A stretch of DNA of 64,000 nt from Grifola frondosa (GCA_001683735.1 LUGG01000013.1:744001-808000); one strand, 5' to 3'; shown: positions 24,401 through 36,290, numbered from the stretch's first letter. Notes: generated by a model from the sequence alone, not told the origin. Translations and numbers: made by a program.

Positions 24401-24600
24401 CGATAAGGTGCGGGCTCAGTAGGTAGGCCGTGGGACGCAGAAGAGGGTCTAGTCGACGAGTGAGAGTAGAAAAGTACAGAGAGATAAATTACAAGAAGTT
24501 GGGCAACCGCGGCCGTGACAGAGCAGCCACAACGGACATTATTCCTTATTTGGGTTGTATTAATAGAATTACGTAACGCGGCGGCGAACGACTGCGGCAC
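18410..24600 (-). CDS. CYR1: Adenylate cyclase (RA - LRR - PP2C-like - class III cyclase)
   Basis: Makes cAMP from ATP at the inner face of the plasma membrane, downstream of Ras/G-alpha, feeding protein kinase A. Probable 5' exon: SQGLIPDQELLPH and EEGNLVIAPWLRPDEE (24.1-24.4 kb). Then come a Ser/Pro-rich stretch, a Ras-association domain (KIRIYRANNTYHVVSIDL), an LRR array of about 20 repeats (20.7-22.4 kb) ending LRYLNLSGNKRLEIK, a PP2C-like domain (MADVNGMAYGIADTLGM) and the cyclase domain (LALVFTDIRNSTHLWEV, then GGYEVKTEGDAFMC, then DYFGPMVNRAARV). The last 771 codons (18410-20725) are open and complete. Introns of 53 nt each at 20757-20809 and 22418-22470 join in frame. One-base losses interrupt the frame near 21145, 21180, 22613 and 23395, each repaired conceptually by one G or C. 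The first codon is unresolved. Its 5' 2 kb is duplicated at 30442-32330. Confidence 0.92.
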
Positions 24601-24971
24601 TGCTCTGCTACTCAGCGCTCAGCGCTCAGCCTCCGGAACTCTTAATCCAAGTTTCTCTGGCAAGCGACACTCCTGCTGCTGTAGTCACGCTGCTGCACTC
24701 ACTCGCTGTGCTCTGTGTGATGTGCCTCTACTCGACGTCGACGGCGATCGCTCATTGGTCCATTCCGCTCGATCGCATCCTCCGTTAGCGCCCATCACAG
24801 CCCATTTCGCGCTACTTGTGTCGACTTTGCGTTCGTCCTCGTTCTACTTGTGCTCTGTTTCTGCGCTGCTTGTGCTCTGCTTGTGCTCTGCTTGCGCTCT
24901 CCTTCTGCCCGACGTGCACCTCTCTGCGTTCATTCGCGTCTTCCGTCTTCCGTCTTCAATCTGTCTCGACG

Positions 24972-25210
24972 ATGCCTCTACTCGACGACACCGACATCCA
25001 TCCTCTCCTCAGTCGGTGCCCGCACTTCGTATCCGCGCACTCAATTCGTGAGTCTTGTCCCTTCTCCAACATGTACCACTTCAACTGACATATTAGTCCA
25101 GCCATATCTCGTCCTAGCAGGCCACCACCGCATCCCCACCTCTCCCCATACACCGCGCGTTTCGCACCCGCACCACCCTCTGACCTCGCCGCTCGTTTGA
25201 CTGTGCCAGA
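24972..25210 (+). CDS. Possible first exons of an unidentified gene
   Basis: An ATG at 24972 opens MPLLDDTDIHPLLSRCPHFV. A well-formed 49-nt intron follows at 25048-25096 (GTGAGT donor, CTGAC branch site, ATTAG acceptor), which is the main reason to think a gene starts here. The next exon stops soon in the predicted frame, while another frame stays open with Pro/Ala-rich sequence to about 25,330. Downstream to 26,560 I cannot fix the structure. The upstream DNA has pyrimidine-rich repeats of TTGTGCTCTGC. No family is recognised. Confidence 0.35.
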
Positions 25211-25705
25211 CCCCTCCCTTACACCTCTCCATCATCCCATCTTCTCGCTCATCCAGCGTTGCAACGCCTCACCACGCGCTGCGCACAACTTCCGCACAAC
25301 TCCTGCACGCCTATCCTCCTCGCACGTATGTTCTGCGTCAACCGTCATACACTCATCTTACAACTCTGTTCCCTATCCATCTTGCACTCTTCCGCCTGCT
25401 CGCAAGATCGCCCAACGACCTCACGGTGCGCAGACATGACCCCGCCATCGTGCGCGGCGTCTGTCGCGACGTCCGTCGGTTCCACCCGCCCGCTCCCGCC
25501 AGCTTTCGCCTTCGTCGTCGCTACTCTACGTGTGAACTCCCTCCCATCGCATTCTTCCGGACCGCGCGACGTGGCGACCACTTACAAGACTTACAACACT
25601 GTCCAGCATCAATCCCAGCATCAATCCTACGGCTAATCGGCGTTCCCGCCGCGGCGCTCGTGGCTGATGGTCGAGACGAGCAGACTATGTGTACGTGTTC
25701 CCGTC

Positions 25706-25753
25706 GTATGCACCGCACGCACCGCACGCACCGCACGCACCGCACGCACCGCG
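25706..25753 (+). repeat. 9-bp tandem repeat, about five units (CACCGCACG)
   Basis: Perfect or nearly perfect tandem copies of CACCGCACG within otherwise unique DNA. If translated in one frame it gives repeated Ala-Pro-His. Probably a minisatellite. Confidence 0.7.
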
Positions 25754-26998
25754 TGTACTATCTCACAAGCTAGGACAGCCGCCACAGGATATTCCCCGTC
25801 GTTGCAGTCATCCTCCCGGTAAGCCCGACTCTTCCGTTTCTACTTCGTTTGGAGACGCCAGCGACCGTGAGCAGCGTGGTGGGGACATGCCGGTGTCTGT
25901 GGGCTACCTCGGAAATCCCAGCATACGGCCCAGCTTGTGCGAGCGGCCGTCGCGTTCCCGCCTTCGTCGACAGGCATATCTTACGCTTGACAGCAGACAC
26001 CCCAGCCAGCGCCGCGGCGTGCATCGCTTGCCGTTTCTACATGGCGACGCGTAACACTATCTGTATGTACCAAACATTCCGCGCGTCCGGCATCAGCTCG
26101 CCACCGAGCCCGTCGCGTCGACGTCCGGCGCGGTCTGACGTGTAGGTCCGCGCTGCACGGCCAGCATCCCATCGGCGACGCAGCCACGAACGTTCTGCCG
26201 GCATGCGTGACGCGGAATCTGCGCACGCACGCACACCGTCGTTCATCGGTGGCTCGAGATCAAGTGCGGACCTACCGAGGGACGTGTTTGCCCGAGACGA
26301 GACGGCTCTCACCACGGCTCTCACGTTTTGCGGTCGCAGTCGACGCCAGATGCGTACTGCTGCTACGGCGCGCTCGACGGCGCGCTCGTCAGCGCGTCCA
26401 CCAGCATCACCAGAGGTGAACGATCCGCAGGAATCCGTACGCCGAATCGGGCGCCGTCACGACTCGGACAGGGCGTAGCTGCACTGCACGGGGCTGGACG
26501 ACGTCCCGCACGCGGCCTGTCGCGGATCGTCAGCACGGAGACACGAAGACGGTGATGCGCAGAGCCGTGTCATGCATGTAGCATGCGTGCCGTGCGCGTC
26601 GTATGTACATAGTTGCCACGACATCTCCAAATATCAGTCACTTTTTACATTGAAGAGGACGAGGTGAATGGGCAAAATAGCAAGGAATACGGACACGTGG
26701 AGACACGGAGACACGGACACGCGGAAAGGCAGACAGACAGAGAGAAGACGGAGCGGGCAGGTTTTATGTTCGCAGCCCCACCCATCTGCGTAAACTCGAA
26801 CGATGCGGCGACCCACTGCCGACGACAGACGACAGCTTTTGGCTTGGGATGCCCTGGCGCAAAGATGAAACGCGGCGGACCAGGTTCTGAATTTCTGGTT
26901 GGCCAAAGTGAAGACGTACGGCCGAACGTCTGGGAAGCACGAAGACACATGTCATAAGCTCGCAGCCGCCGATAGACGATCGTGATGTGTACGTACTG
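25754..26998. other. No gene identified; GC-rich, with GACAC-rich stretch
   Basis: Open frames here are short, overlap on both strands and show no domain. Positions 26,691-26,725 hold imperfect GGAGACACGGAGACACGG-type repeats. It could contain later exons of the gene beginning at 24972, but I cannot show it. Confidence 0.35.
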
Positions 26999-27451
26999 CT
27001 ACTCGCACTGGCGATCATCAGGTGCGGAGAGCTCTGGATGGAAATATGTCGAGTCGCCGGGGTATGTGTGGCTATTCTGAATTTCGTGAATCGTTGTGTT
27101 TACAATGCCGACCTTGCTGTCGTCATCTTCTGACAGGGCAACATCGAGAGCAGCATCTGCCTCTATCGGAGTCGCAGTGAGAGGAAATGTGGCTTTGCTA
27201 TATGACGGACACTTTCGAATCGGGATGGAGGGTAGGAGACACGGGTCATCGTAAGGATGGTGACACCTGCAAGAAACCATGAACATACGCCGGACATGGG
27301 AGACAACCGGCGACTTGCGCGGCACGGGAACATTGGCGTGAACCTTTGTTTCGCATCCATCCGAGTCCGCCACACACAACTCTGTGATTCTGGTGAGGTC
27401 CACCCTCCAAGATGTGTGCTTCACTCGGCCTCCTGCACACCATTCATCCAT
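26999..27451 (-). CDS. Uncharacterised open frame, 150 codons
   Basis: Begins MDEWCAGGRVKHTSWRVDLT with an ATG and ends SAPDDRQCE. It has an acidic middle (DVALSEDDDSKVG) and no recognised domain. It lies head-to-head with the 27708 gene, about 250 bp apart. It could be a real small gene or a chance frame. Confidence 0.3.
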   Translation of the reverse strand: MDEWCAGGRVKHTSWRVDLTRITELCVADSDGCETKVHANVPVPRKSPVVSHVRRMFMVSCRCHHPYDDPCLLPSIPIRKCPSYSKATFPLTATPIEADAALDVALSEDDDSKVGIVNTTIHEIQNSHTYPGDSTYFHPELSAPDDRQCE

Positions 27452-27707
27452 GTGACGATGCGAAAATAACGGCGACTTTCAGCATCACGTCAATCGAAAT
27501 AAATTTCCACACATATGGATGCGAACACTCGCGAACACACACATCCGAAGCCTGCCGACTTAATGAGGCTTCCCTCCCGCCGGCTGGCCCATTCGCAAAC
27601 CATAACATACCAGCTCGAGGCGACGTCACGGCCATCTATAAAATACGACATGACACGGAGGCCTCGCAAAGACATCGTACTTGTCCCAACCATTCCTCAC
27701 ATCGTCC

Positions 27708-28398
27708 ATGTCTCCAGCTCACCGCAGCGGTCGTCTTGCCCTGGGCACCACCATCGGTAATCACTACAGCTCTCGCTTTGCAGAGATGAGAAGCGAGCTT
27801 CGACGGCAGATGCATGCTGCTCTCTGTATGTGTGCTTACCACCCGACTCCGAGTGTAATGAATTCATGCTGATGAGAGCGGTGACATGCTGCCGCTCATC
27901 CACACAGGCGGTCTCACCGGCGATCGACAGGCGCAGATGTATTGGACGCCGCATGCATATCGGAAGTACGTCGTCCAGCGCCATCGCGTCAAGCTGGTGG
28001 GCTGGCCAAAGTCGCTCCGGTTCTGCAATCTCAGCTTTGTTCGCGGGGGCAACAACACACTCCGTCTGCTTTACAATTTGTGGACCGACGGAACAATGCG
28101 CTTTGAACGACTCTCCGGGAACGAGCAGCACGAAGATTTGGAAATGCCGGGAGATCCGCTACAGTACGCGGCTGCACAGCCACATCCCGCCATTCGGATG
28201 CAGCGCTCGGATGTCGGCAAACATCGCATGCGGCCGATCACGAACCCGTTGGGGTTACCGCTGCGTCGGATGAGATTGACGGGTGCAAAGAGTCTGCCGA
28301 TGGTGCCAGATGAGTGGGACGACGAGATTGAGAGTTTCTCAGATGAGGAGTTGGATCGGGCGATGGAAGACGAGATTGAGGATGCGGATGGGTTCTGA
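27708..28398 (+). CDS. Conserved basidiomycete hypothetical protein, 202 residues
   Basis: Two exons, 27708-27825 and 27908-28398, are joined by an 82-nt intron and keep the frame exactly. The product starts MSPAHRSGRLALGTT. Its core is MYWTPHAYRKYVVQRHRVKL, VGWPKSLRFCNLSFVRGG, LRLLYNLWTDGTMRFERLSG and DPLQYAAAQP, and it ends with a very acidic tail (SFSDEELDRAMEDEIEDAD). The Y-K-VV-R-VKLVGWP-F-NLS pattern is one I recall from many unnamed mushroom proteins, often in repeat-rich regions. Function unknown. Confidence 0.6.
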
Positions 28399-30441
28399 TT
28401 TGCGAGTCGGCGACATACGTACTACTGCTACCATCGTGTTCGCATGTCTCAAGCAATCTCGTAACCTGGTCTATTCTATCATTCGGGGTTTTGTTTGTTC
28501 TGTCATCTCGACTCGCGACTGACACGGTCGCCATATTGGAGGACCCGAAAATATCTTCAAATTGAACCGGAGGTATGACTGTCAACGCTGTCATGGTAAT
28601 TATACTAAATGATGGAGTGAGATGATGGTGACAGAAGAAATTTTCAAATGCGATATGACAGTGAAGAAGGGAACTTACGTGAAAGAAGGTGTGTCACGCT
28701 TGCAGCATTCCGTTGGGGTGGTCAGGGTTTGAAAAAATTTGTGCTCGAGTTGTCGCTTCGCTGGCACGCTCACCCGGTCATCTTTCTTGTGCTGATTCCT
28801 GTCTGTTAAAGTCATCCAAGTGTTTTAGGTGTTCCCCACATCCACCGCATGGCTGCTCGGAGGCAACAAATATCACAGCGGTGCACTCGGACACATCAAC
28901 GCCAGGCCAAAATCAGTGCACTATGATGCCAGTGAGACATTTCTGACTCGGTCTGTATGATGGCAGCTGATGCACGGTAATAGACAATGGTAAGCGAGAG
29001 GGATGTTGATTCATAGTTACTGACCATGTTGTTCCATACTAGGATCCGAAGTCGCTTCATCCGCTATGTTTTGAGCAAGTCAATGAGTCTTGTTGCAGAC
29101 CATTGTCTTGCTATCAAACTCTCTGAATGTTCGAGCATGAGAAGGAACAGGGATGATACCTCGCAGCATGGGATCACAGCTCTCTTCAAGTGAGCTTCTT
29201 GGATGTCCACGAAAATGAGAGGACAGCTCAGAACTCGAGGAAATTGAAGAGGACCTCCCATACTGCCCGCAGCCGATGCAAACCTAGAGAGCAAATCCAG
29301 ATATGGTGAGTGTGTTCTCAAAAATGCTCGTCTGAGCTTGTCTGAAGCGGCTGACCATCCTCTTCATGATGGACAACAGTGGCTTATTATTGTCATGCAA
29401 ATGCGGCACTTCATGTTTGCCTCCGTCACACAATTTTTACTCGTGGTCACAGATAACTCGTGGAGATCATTTTGGGCCATGCTGATGGATACATGTGTTG
29501 AGTGAGCATCTACCCATACTATGAGGAATGTATCAACTGACTCACAGCATGGTCACAGAATTTGTAGTCATGGACAGGCTTCGGCGCTAGCATCACAGAG
29601 AGATAGATGCAATCTTGGATGAGCTTCGGACCGTCCTCGATCGTCGTCACTTCTTATCCAGAACATCCATGTGGCTTGTGGATGGTCCGGACGGCCATTC
29701 TGTCTCGAGCAGCACATGGCAGTACAACATGCCACCTTCAGATGGTCAGTGCCTGCACAGGAATGGCTTTGATAGATGATTTAGACAACTCACCGTGATT
29801 CAAGTTATGTCGCATGTTTGGACAGCTGTGATGAGGAGATGAGTGTAATGGTGACCCAGCGCAGCAAAGGAATCAAGAGGAGCGGGGCAAATCCTGCCCG
29901 ATACATTTTTCATTCTCCGGCAGCTCCCTACGCTGCTCTGCTAACAATGTCCCCGTCAGCTTACTGATAACCATTGGAGAAACACACACCTTGGCAAGAG
30001 ATCCTGGAGGGTACGCACTCAGATATGGATGCTGCGTGGAGCAGAACCAGTTCGCAGAAACATAAATACAGTGCTCTTTACCGTCAAAAAGTGTAGCATT
30101 CCACATGCTGTAAACACACTCGAGTGCTCCATACGAGCATCTATCTATACCGCTCAATTGAGTCACACATCGCACAATGTTCTAAATCACAGCCCGGCAT
30201 GCCACCCAAAGCTGTGCGCTGTTCTATGTCACCGCAAACTGTGCACCATTCTATATCACCTAAAACCGTGCACTGTTCTATACCACCTAAAACTGTGCCT
30301 ATCCTCAAGTATATCTTTGGCAACTTTTCTACCATGCAATCAGATAACGCACCGTACGGCTAGATATCTCTCAACGAAATATATTCCGCCTGCGCTTACG
30401 TACATCATCGCGCAGTCTCCCTCGGCTCTCTCCAACTGGCT
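28399..30441. other. No recognised gene; possible minus-strand exons
   Basis: On the minus strand, short open stretches such as EDGPKLIQDCIYLSVMLAPK (about 29,580-29,640) and LFDGKEHCIYVSANWFCSTQ (about 30,020-30,090) look protein-like and might be exons of an intron-rich gene, but I recognise no family and cannot join them. Confidence 0.3.
30208..30300 (+). repeat. Tandem repeat of about 27 bp, 3.4 units
   Basis: Units start at 30208, 30236, 30262 and 30289 and share the frame AAA-CTGTGCAC-TTCTAT-TCACC with a few changes. It lies about 140 bp from the junction of the duplicated adenylate cyclase segment. Confidence 0.7.
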
Positions 30442-31328
30442 TCGTTCTGAGAGTCCATGAGCAAGCGCACGAAAACCGAATATTTTGTTATCAACGCACC
30501 CCGCCCACGTTCCTTCAGATACAGCCTGTGCGGCTCCATCGTGGGATCCAAGAGCAACTTCTTGTTCAGCTGCGGTGTGAGCTCCGCAACTGTGACCGCT
30601 AGGTCGATCGACACGACATGGTACGTGTTGTTCGCACGGTATATCCGGATTTTGTACAGAACTTTACCCCCGACGGGTTTCCGGCGCTTTGGTTTCCGCT
30701 TCGTGCCCCCTCGCATGCTCTCGTCCGAGGACGAGTACGGCGCGAGCGCGTCCTCGCCCTCCTTCTCCACCGCCCAGCTCTCTGGCGCAGTCCACGACGG
30801 CGAGTCGTCATCACCATGGTGCCCAGTGGACGATGACGGCGGCGGTGGCGGTGGCGGCGGGCGCGTCTTCGGCGATATCTTCCTCCCGTCGAACGTCACC
30901 GCCCCCGGCGCGAGCTTGCGCGTGGGAGTCGGCAGGAACGGGTTGCTGAACATGCCCGAGTGCGCGCCGCTCGCCGCGGGCACCGACGATAGCGACGAGC
31001 TCGACTGGTGCGACGACTCGAACCCGCTACCCGGAGAGCTGCTGTCCATTGTTGGCGGCAGTAGACTAACGTCCACTATGCCTTCCATCTCGTCCAGGTT
31101 CGTGTCCAGCTTGAAGACCGGTTCCCCTTTCGGAGGCAAAGGCGGCGGCGGCGGCAAGACGACCGACGGTTTCTTGTGACGCGACCTACCTTTGTGGGAG
31201 AATGGGCCGGGCGGCGGGGATGGTAGCGGGAGGAAAGAATATAGGCGATCGGGAGAAGGAAGAGGAGGGACGGGGTCCGAGGATACAGTCGCGTCGGAGC
31301 GAAGCCTACTGCGGGAGCGCTTCTTCAT
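30405..31328 (-). pseudogene. Truncated adenylate cyclase copy carrying the RA domain
   Basis: This 307-codon frame starts MKKRSRSRLRSDATV and runs uninterrupted through the proline-rich part and the complete RA domain (KIRIYRANNTYHVVSIDL, then LLLDPTMEPHRLYLKERGRG). It then leaves homology at about 30,442 and ends with a new tail ASWREPRETAR and a stop. It is part of a roughly 2-kb duplication (30442-32330 against 22626-24672) that also copies the upstream exon and 5' flank. LRR, PP2C and cyclase domains are absent. The frame is open where the full-length gene has a 1-nt loss. It may be a dead copy or an expressed Ras-binding fragment. Confidence 0.8.
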
Positions 31329-32330
31329 GATGTTCGTGAGAATGTTCAGGGACGACTTGGATTTGCGCGAGTCGTACGTGCGTAGCGAGTCGGTAGAGTG
31401 GATGCTGGTCGTGTCGGATGGTCGAGCGGTGGAGATGCTCAGACTGGATGTGCTGGGTTGGCGGGGAATGGTGAACGTATGGAGGGAAGGCTTGGTGGGA
31501 AATCCGAAGCGTTGTTGTGTGGACTTTGGAGGTGGTGTGGGCTATGAGAAGTACGGTCAGCCTGAAAAAAAAAACAGCGACGATACAGTGGCTGAACATT
31601 TCGATGCAGTTCCGAGAATGCTGGAAGATGTCGAACTCAAACGGGTGTACATAAAAGTGGCGGGTACGTAAGGAATGAGTGCCGCCATTCCTCCCACCAA
31701 AACATACCAAGCCCGTGAGTCGAGAGTTAAATAAGCGCCCTTTCACCGGGAACTCTGAACGTCAAGACCAAAAACTGAGACTCGGAGAGCATCGTAAGCT
31801 CTTTCATCCGGAGAAAACACCAAGGTAGAACCTTTCGGATGCCCTCGGAATGCACTGCTCGTGCACAGGAACGCGATGGGTTGAATTCACGTACAGGTTC
31901 GGATTCCTCATCTGGCCTCAGCCACGGTGCGATGACGAGGTTGCCCTCCTCCGTAGAAGGCGCATGAGGGAGAAGCTCCTGATCCGGGATGAGGCCTTGC
32001 GACATGTTTTGGGACGGCGACAGGGTGATAGACAGCGTTTCGACCTGCATCTGACGATGAGAACTGTCCTGATGACGACGGCGATAAGGTGCGGGCTCAA
32101 TAGGTAGGCCGTGGGACGCAGAAGAGGGTCTAGTCGACGAGTGAGAGTAGAAAAGTACAGAGAGATAAATTACAAGAAGTTGGGCAACCGCGGCCGTGAC
32201 AGAGCAGCCACAACGGACATTATTCCTTATTTGGGTTGCATTAATAGAGTTACGTAACGCGGTGGCAAACTGAACTCTGCTACCCCGCCTCTCTTTTAAT
32301 CCAAGTTTCTCTGGCAAGCTTAGCAGACAC
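31329..32330 (-). repeat. Upstream part of the duplicated adenylate cyclase segment
   Basis: Matches 23510-24672 closely. It includes the N-terminal exon encoding SQGLIPDQELLPH and EEGNLVIAPWLRPDEE. It lacks about 150 bp present between 23,870 and 24,030 of the original and has a few small indels. Homology ends around AAGTTTCTCTGGCAAGC. Confidence 0.8.
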
Positions 32331-32911
32331 TCAGTAACTCACTCGATTTGTATAGAGCCAAACTACTTGATTGTAACATTCACTCTTATCATTTCAATAT
32401 TTGCAACCTGACAATGGTTTCTTACCCCAGAACAGAATATAGTACTTGTCGCTGCCAGCATTTTGAGGGTCTTCGGAACTATCGGTGAGTCTGTCATACT
32501 AGATTTGAGCCAAAGCCACCTAGCGCCAGACGCTTCAGAGCTACCGTCACGATATTCGATAGCTGTAGGAGCTCCAGAATTGGTGGTATTTTTCGTTAAT
32601 GCACCGCTCGCTGTCGCCATTCGTAGCAGCGAACGTTTCAAGAGTTGACAATATTGAAGTAGATCAATGTTGTCTGAACATAAAGTGGATATTTGTTTTA
32701 GGAGCATGGACATCCGGGTCTTCAACCGAAGATGGATAACTTTGTTTGGTCCTGCTCGACTCAGAAGTTGGTACCTGAATTTCGATCTGGGCTGTTTTGG
32801 AACAAGAAAATTTTCACCTTGAACTTGGCGAGACTCAGAACCCACGTACGTGTTGTTCCATGTACTGACCGTGTTTCATAGAATTGTGCTTGTATCGATT
32901 GGACGAACGGA
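32331..32911. other. Intergenic
   Basis: A 160-codon minus-strand frame (32363-32845) shows no recognisable domain and is not supported by context. Otherwise this is the 5' flank of the O-fucosyltransferase-like gene. Confidence 0.35.
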
Positions 32912-34534
32912 ATGTCCAATAAGCACACCCATTTATCTCCCCCGCCCACCGTGGCTTTCTACGGCAAACCTCTTTACCGCCCAGATGTCCCTCCTGCCTT
33001 TGTGCGAAGTCTCACCGTCGTCTGCGTAACCCTCACTTGATCTCTTGTTCATACGAAAAACAGCTTGCTGTTCTTGTCATCTTACTTGCCGTAGCTTCTT
33101 TCACCTGCTTCGGAACTGCCTACTACTTGCTCACTGCATCATGGCACGTCCCTACTGCTCCATGGTCTCTTGGTCTCTCACGATACCAGACCATACACTT
33201 GGATTTCGACCCAGACCTGTCCGCGTTCCCTCGTTCTATTCTCTCTGATGAAAAATATCTGGCATATTCTCCTCATAGTGGATTCCACAACCAACGCATT
33301 GCATTTGAGAACGCTCTGGTTCTCTCTCGCCTGCTTAATCGCACCCTACTCGTACCCCCTGTCCGTCTGGGAAACAAGCCACTCTCGTATATGCCCTTCG
33401 ACGGACTCCGTGATTTGCTGGCGGACTCCGATAAACGCCGCCTGGGACACTGCTTGAACTCAGTTCCGCCTGCCGTAGTTATCTCGCCTGAATGTCTAGA
33501 CTATTTTGATTACACACATGTGCCGGGAATGGCTCGTCGACCTCACTGATATCAAATCCGAACAGAACCTTTTGCAGTTCTGGAATTTCACGGACTCTTG
33601 GCTTGAAGATCGCCTGGGCATCGATAGCAACGATACTTACGCACTGAAGGACTGCGATCGGAACCACTACATGTTCCAAGACTTCAAGAGTTACTCTAGT
33701 CCGCCTTCCCGGAAGTACCTCCAATCTGTACATCTTTCCACACTTGCACAGCGTCCGGAGCGGCTCATTCAGCTCGGCACACTCTTCGGCTCCTCGCGCT
33801 TGCACCTCCGCAATGCGCAGAATACCCTCGTTCGCAAGCATGTTCGACAGAATATGGCATTTACGAATCCCTACCTTTTGCGCACTGCAACGACAATACG
33901 TGATGCGCTTGGCGGATTGTACCTCGGAGCCCATATCCGCCTTGGCGACGGGCTCTTCCAGGAAAATGCGCGTGCAAACGTTCGGCTCACCTGGTGGAAG
34001 CTGCTGCACTTTGCACTCAAGTTCAGCAAGGCGGACACGCTGGCGCTCGAACAGCGACTCTTTTCCCATGATGTCTCAGCGGAGTTTTCCTCTCCACCTC
34101 ACATCGCCCTCGACATTCCTGCGTTGCGTGTTCCACATCCTACGCTTGATCCCCTCCCTGGCAGCGCGACGCCTTCTCTAGCTTGCCCCGGTGCACTACA
34201 CACGGAAGTGCACCTCCTTCCGCTGAATACCCCGCTCTTCATCTCTACAGATGCACTATATCCGCGCTCAGACCCGCTACTGGCTCGTTTCAGGCAAACA
34301 TTCCCATGTACGTTTTTCCTCGCGGACTTCAGCGCGCATACGCGCGCCTTGGACGCGCTTCTGAACGGGATAGATGGAGTCACGCTCGCGCCATTCTTGC
34401 TCCCATTTCTGGATGCAATGGTGGTTGGGAGGGCATGGGAGGTTGTGGGCACGGAGGGAAGTACATTCAGTGCGTTCGTTCAGGATGTGTTGTGGAGAAC
34501 ATATCATGGCTGGGATATCGTACAGCGAGGCTAA
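32912..34534 (+). CDS. O-fucosyltransferase-like type II membrane protein (one frameshift)
   Basis: Exon 1 (32912-33001) encodes a cytosolic tail MSNKHTHLSPPPTVAFYG. A 62-nt intron (33002-33063) leads to a signal anchor LAVLVILLAVASFTCFG, consistent with the secretory pathway. Fucosyltransferase-type motifs follow: YSPHSGFHNQRIAFENALVL with LLNRTLLVPP, and LGGLYLGAHIRLGDGLF (the H-R-GD donor-binding motif). The C-terminus is PFLLPFLDAMVVGRAWEVVG. Near 33,526 the frame shifts: YTHVPG continues as EWLVDLTDI only after a 2-nt loss in a G run. Related fungal proteins are annotated as GDP-fucose protein O-fucosyltransferase-like; activity is unproven. The gene is intact apart from the shift. Confidence 0.75.
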
Positions 34535-34677
34535 TAAGAAGTGCAGTTGTGAATGTGTACCGGGTTATTATTGTTCTCGCAAGTGCGAAGCAGATATGCT
34601 CATCGTAGGAAACTTCACACAGGAGGCTATAGTTGCCTTCTTTAGGCAACTCCTAGTACGCTACCGTGTGACTCCTG

Positions 34678-35854
34678 TCATGCCATGAATGAATCAGAAT
34701 ACTTCATGCCATAAATATGTAAATATGTCACATATGGCAACCACCGATAATCATAAAAAACAAAGCCCGCGCCCGCACAATCACAACCTTCTTTCAACGA
34801 GTTAATCCAAGCAAGGTCGCAGGCACCGGAGATGGTCAAAGAAGACAATCTGAGCCGGCCAGATATCACCCGATCGAGAGCACCTTGGGCTGCGGCAAGG
34901 GAGAATGGGATCCCGGATATGAAGTTTAGATGGAGTGTCTCCAGACCTCGAGGAAGACATGAAAATATCTTGTCGCTATAGGATCCGAATGTACAATAGA
35001 AGGAACGCAGCTGAGGGAGACGAGGAAGAAGATCTTCAGCGAAGGGTGCGGGTGTTGTGAACTGAGATCGGATGGAAAGGTGACGGAGTCGTGGAAAAGG
35101 CGAGGATGTAAGTGTGCTTGCCAAGTCGTCAGGATTGTTCCAATCCCCAAAAACTGAGAGGTCGAACCGCTCGAGCGTTGACTGCAGTGCGGTTAATATG
35201 CTTGCGATGCGCGGGGAGTGACCTGATGAAACTGATATGCCCAATCGCTTCAGTGGAAGGACCGGCGAGAGAACGAAATTTCCACGTGTCTGGTGATATG
35301 GAAATACCAATAGAAGAAATTCAAGCGTGTGGATGGATAGACATTTGGCGATTGTTTCCGTATTTGCGCAGTGCGAAGACATGCTGAGGTGACGAACGGA
35401 ATGGAGTGCGGGAGCTTGATCCAGCCATTGGTTATAGTCTCTGAAGAAACCTGTTTGAATAATTTGGAGCGTATGCAGCCCACCGTGAGGGAGAAGTGAA
35501 AACCAATCGTATAATTTCTTCTTTAGACTTATTGACGGGTTGGACGAGGTACATCTCACGGATGTACCCGCGCAGATGGGGATTCTCTCGAAGAGTCCGC
35601 GCCAGTAGCGGGGCATTCTTATTGCCTCCTTCGAACTCGAGTCGAGTGTACAAAACTTTTTGACAGATTGGAAGCCAAGCCGAGCATGCTCGAGCGGCGC
35701 ACACAATGTCTGGGGCCGGCAGACTTGAGATAATCAGGAACAGGACATCCTCGTTACAGCGCTGTGCGGCAGAGGGTCCAACTGCAGCCTTGGGTTGATT
35801 GTCTGAGCGCACACACATTCGTGGTGCATGCCTTTGTACGGACATTACTAGCAC
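34678..35854 (-). pseudogene. F-box-like gene, inverted duplicate of 16910-18075, one frameshift
   Basis: The better preserved copy. MSVQRHAPRMCVRSDNQPKA leads to the F-box NEDVLFLIISSLPAPDIVCA with ARACSAWLPICQK, then LRENPHLRGYIREMYLVQPV. A 2-nt deletion near 35,525 (relative to the other copy) shifts into the frame carrying KKLYDWFSLLPHGGLHTLQI and an LRR-like remainder to the stop at 34678 (TYLHIYGMKYSDSFMA). With the deletion undone it would be about 390 residues. Flanks to about 36,290 match the other copy. Confidence 0.7.
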
Positions 35855-36290
35855 TGTAAGATGGAGGGCTTACCGTACGATTGCGACATGATCAGACCGT
35901 CGTTTTCGAGTGATATTTCTTTTCATATTGGCTATATACCCCCTTTCCAAGCTAACGGACTACTGGAAGATCGATCAGATTGCTACAGAGCTCTGCCGCA
36001 GTATATACTTACTATGAAGCTGCTTGCCACGTGAGTCACAGAAAATATACACGGCGGTGTTTGGACGTTGACCGTAGCAGTCTTATACGTGTTGAATAAC
36101 TGGATAGGATGGGGTAACTACAAGATATGAACGCAGGAGGATGAGAGGCTGTGGTTTAGCGCCTAGCCTCCACCTGGCGCTAGCACTGACGCTACTTATA
36201 TTAAATCACCCACTTCAGCGAGGCACCTCATCATATTTGGTTATGGTCTTTGAATGATACTCAACTTGTGAAGTGTCTTTTTTAATTATT

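Noticed and set aside
25700..25760. CRISPR-like array
   Set aside because: The 9-bp units are contiguous with no spacers; this is a minisatellite in a eukaryote.
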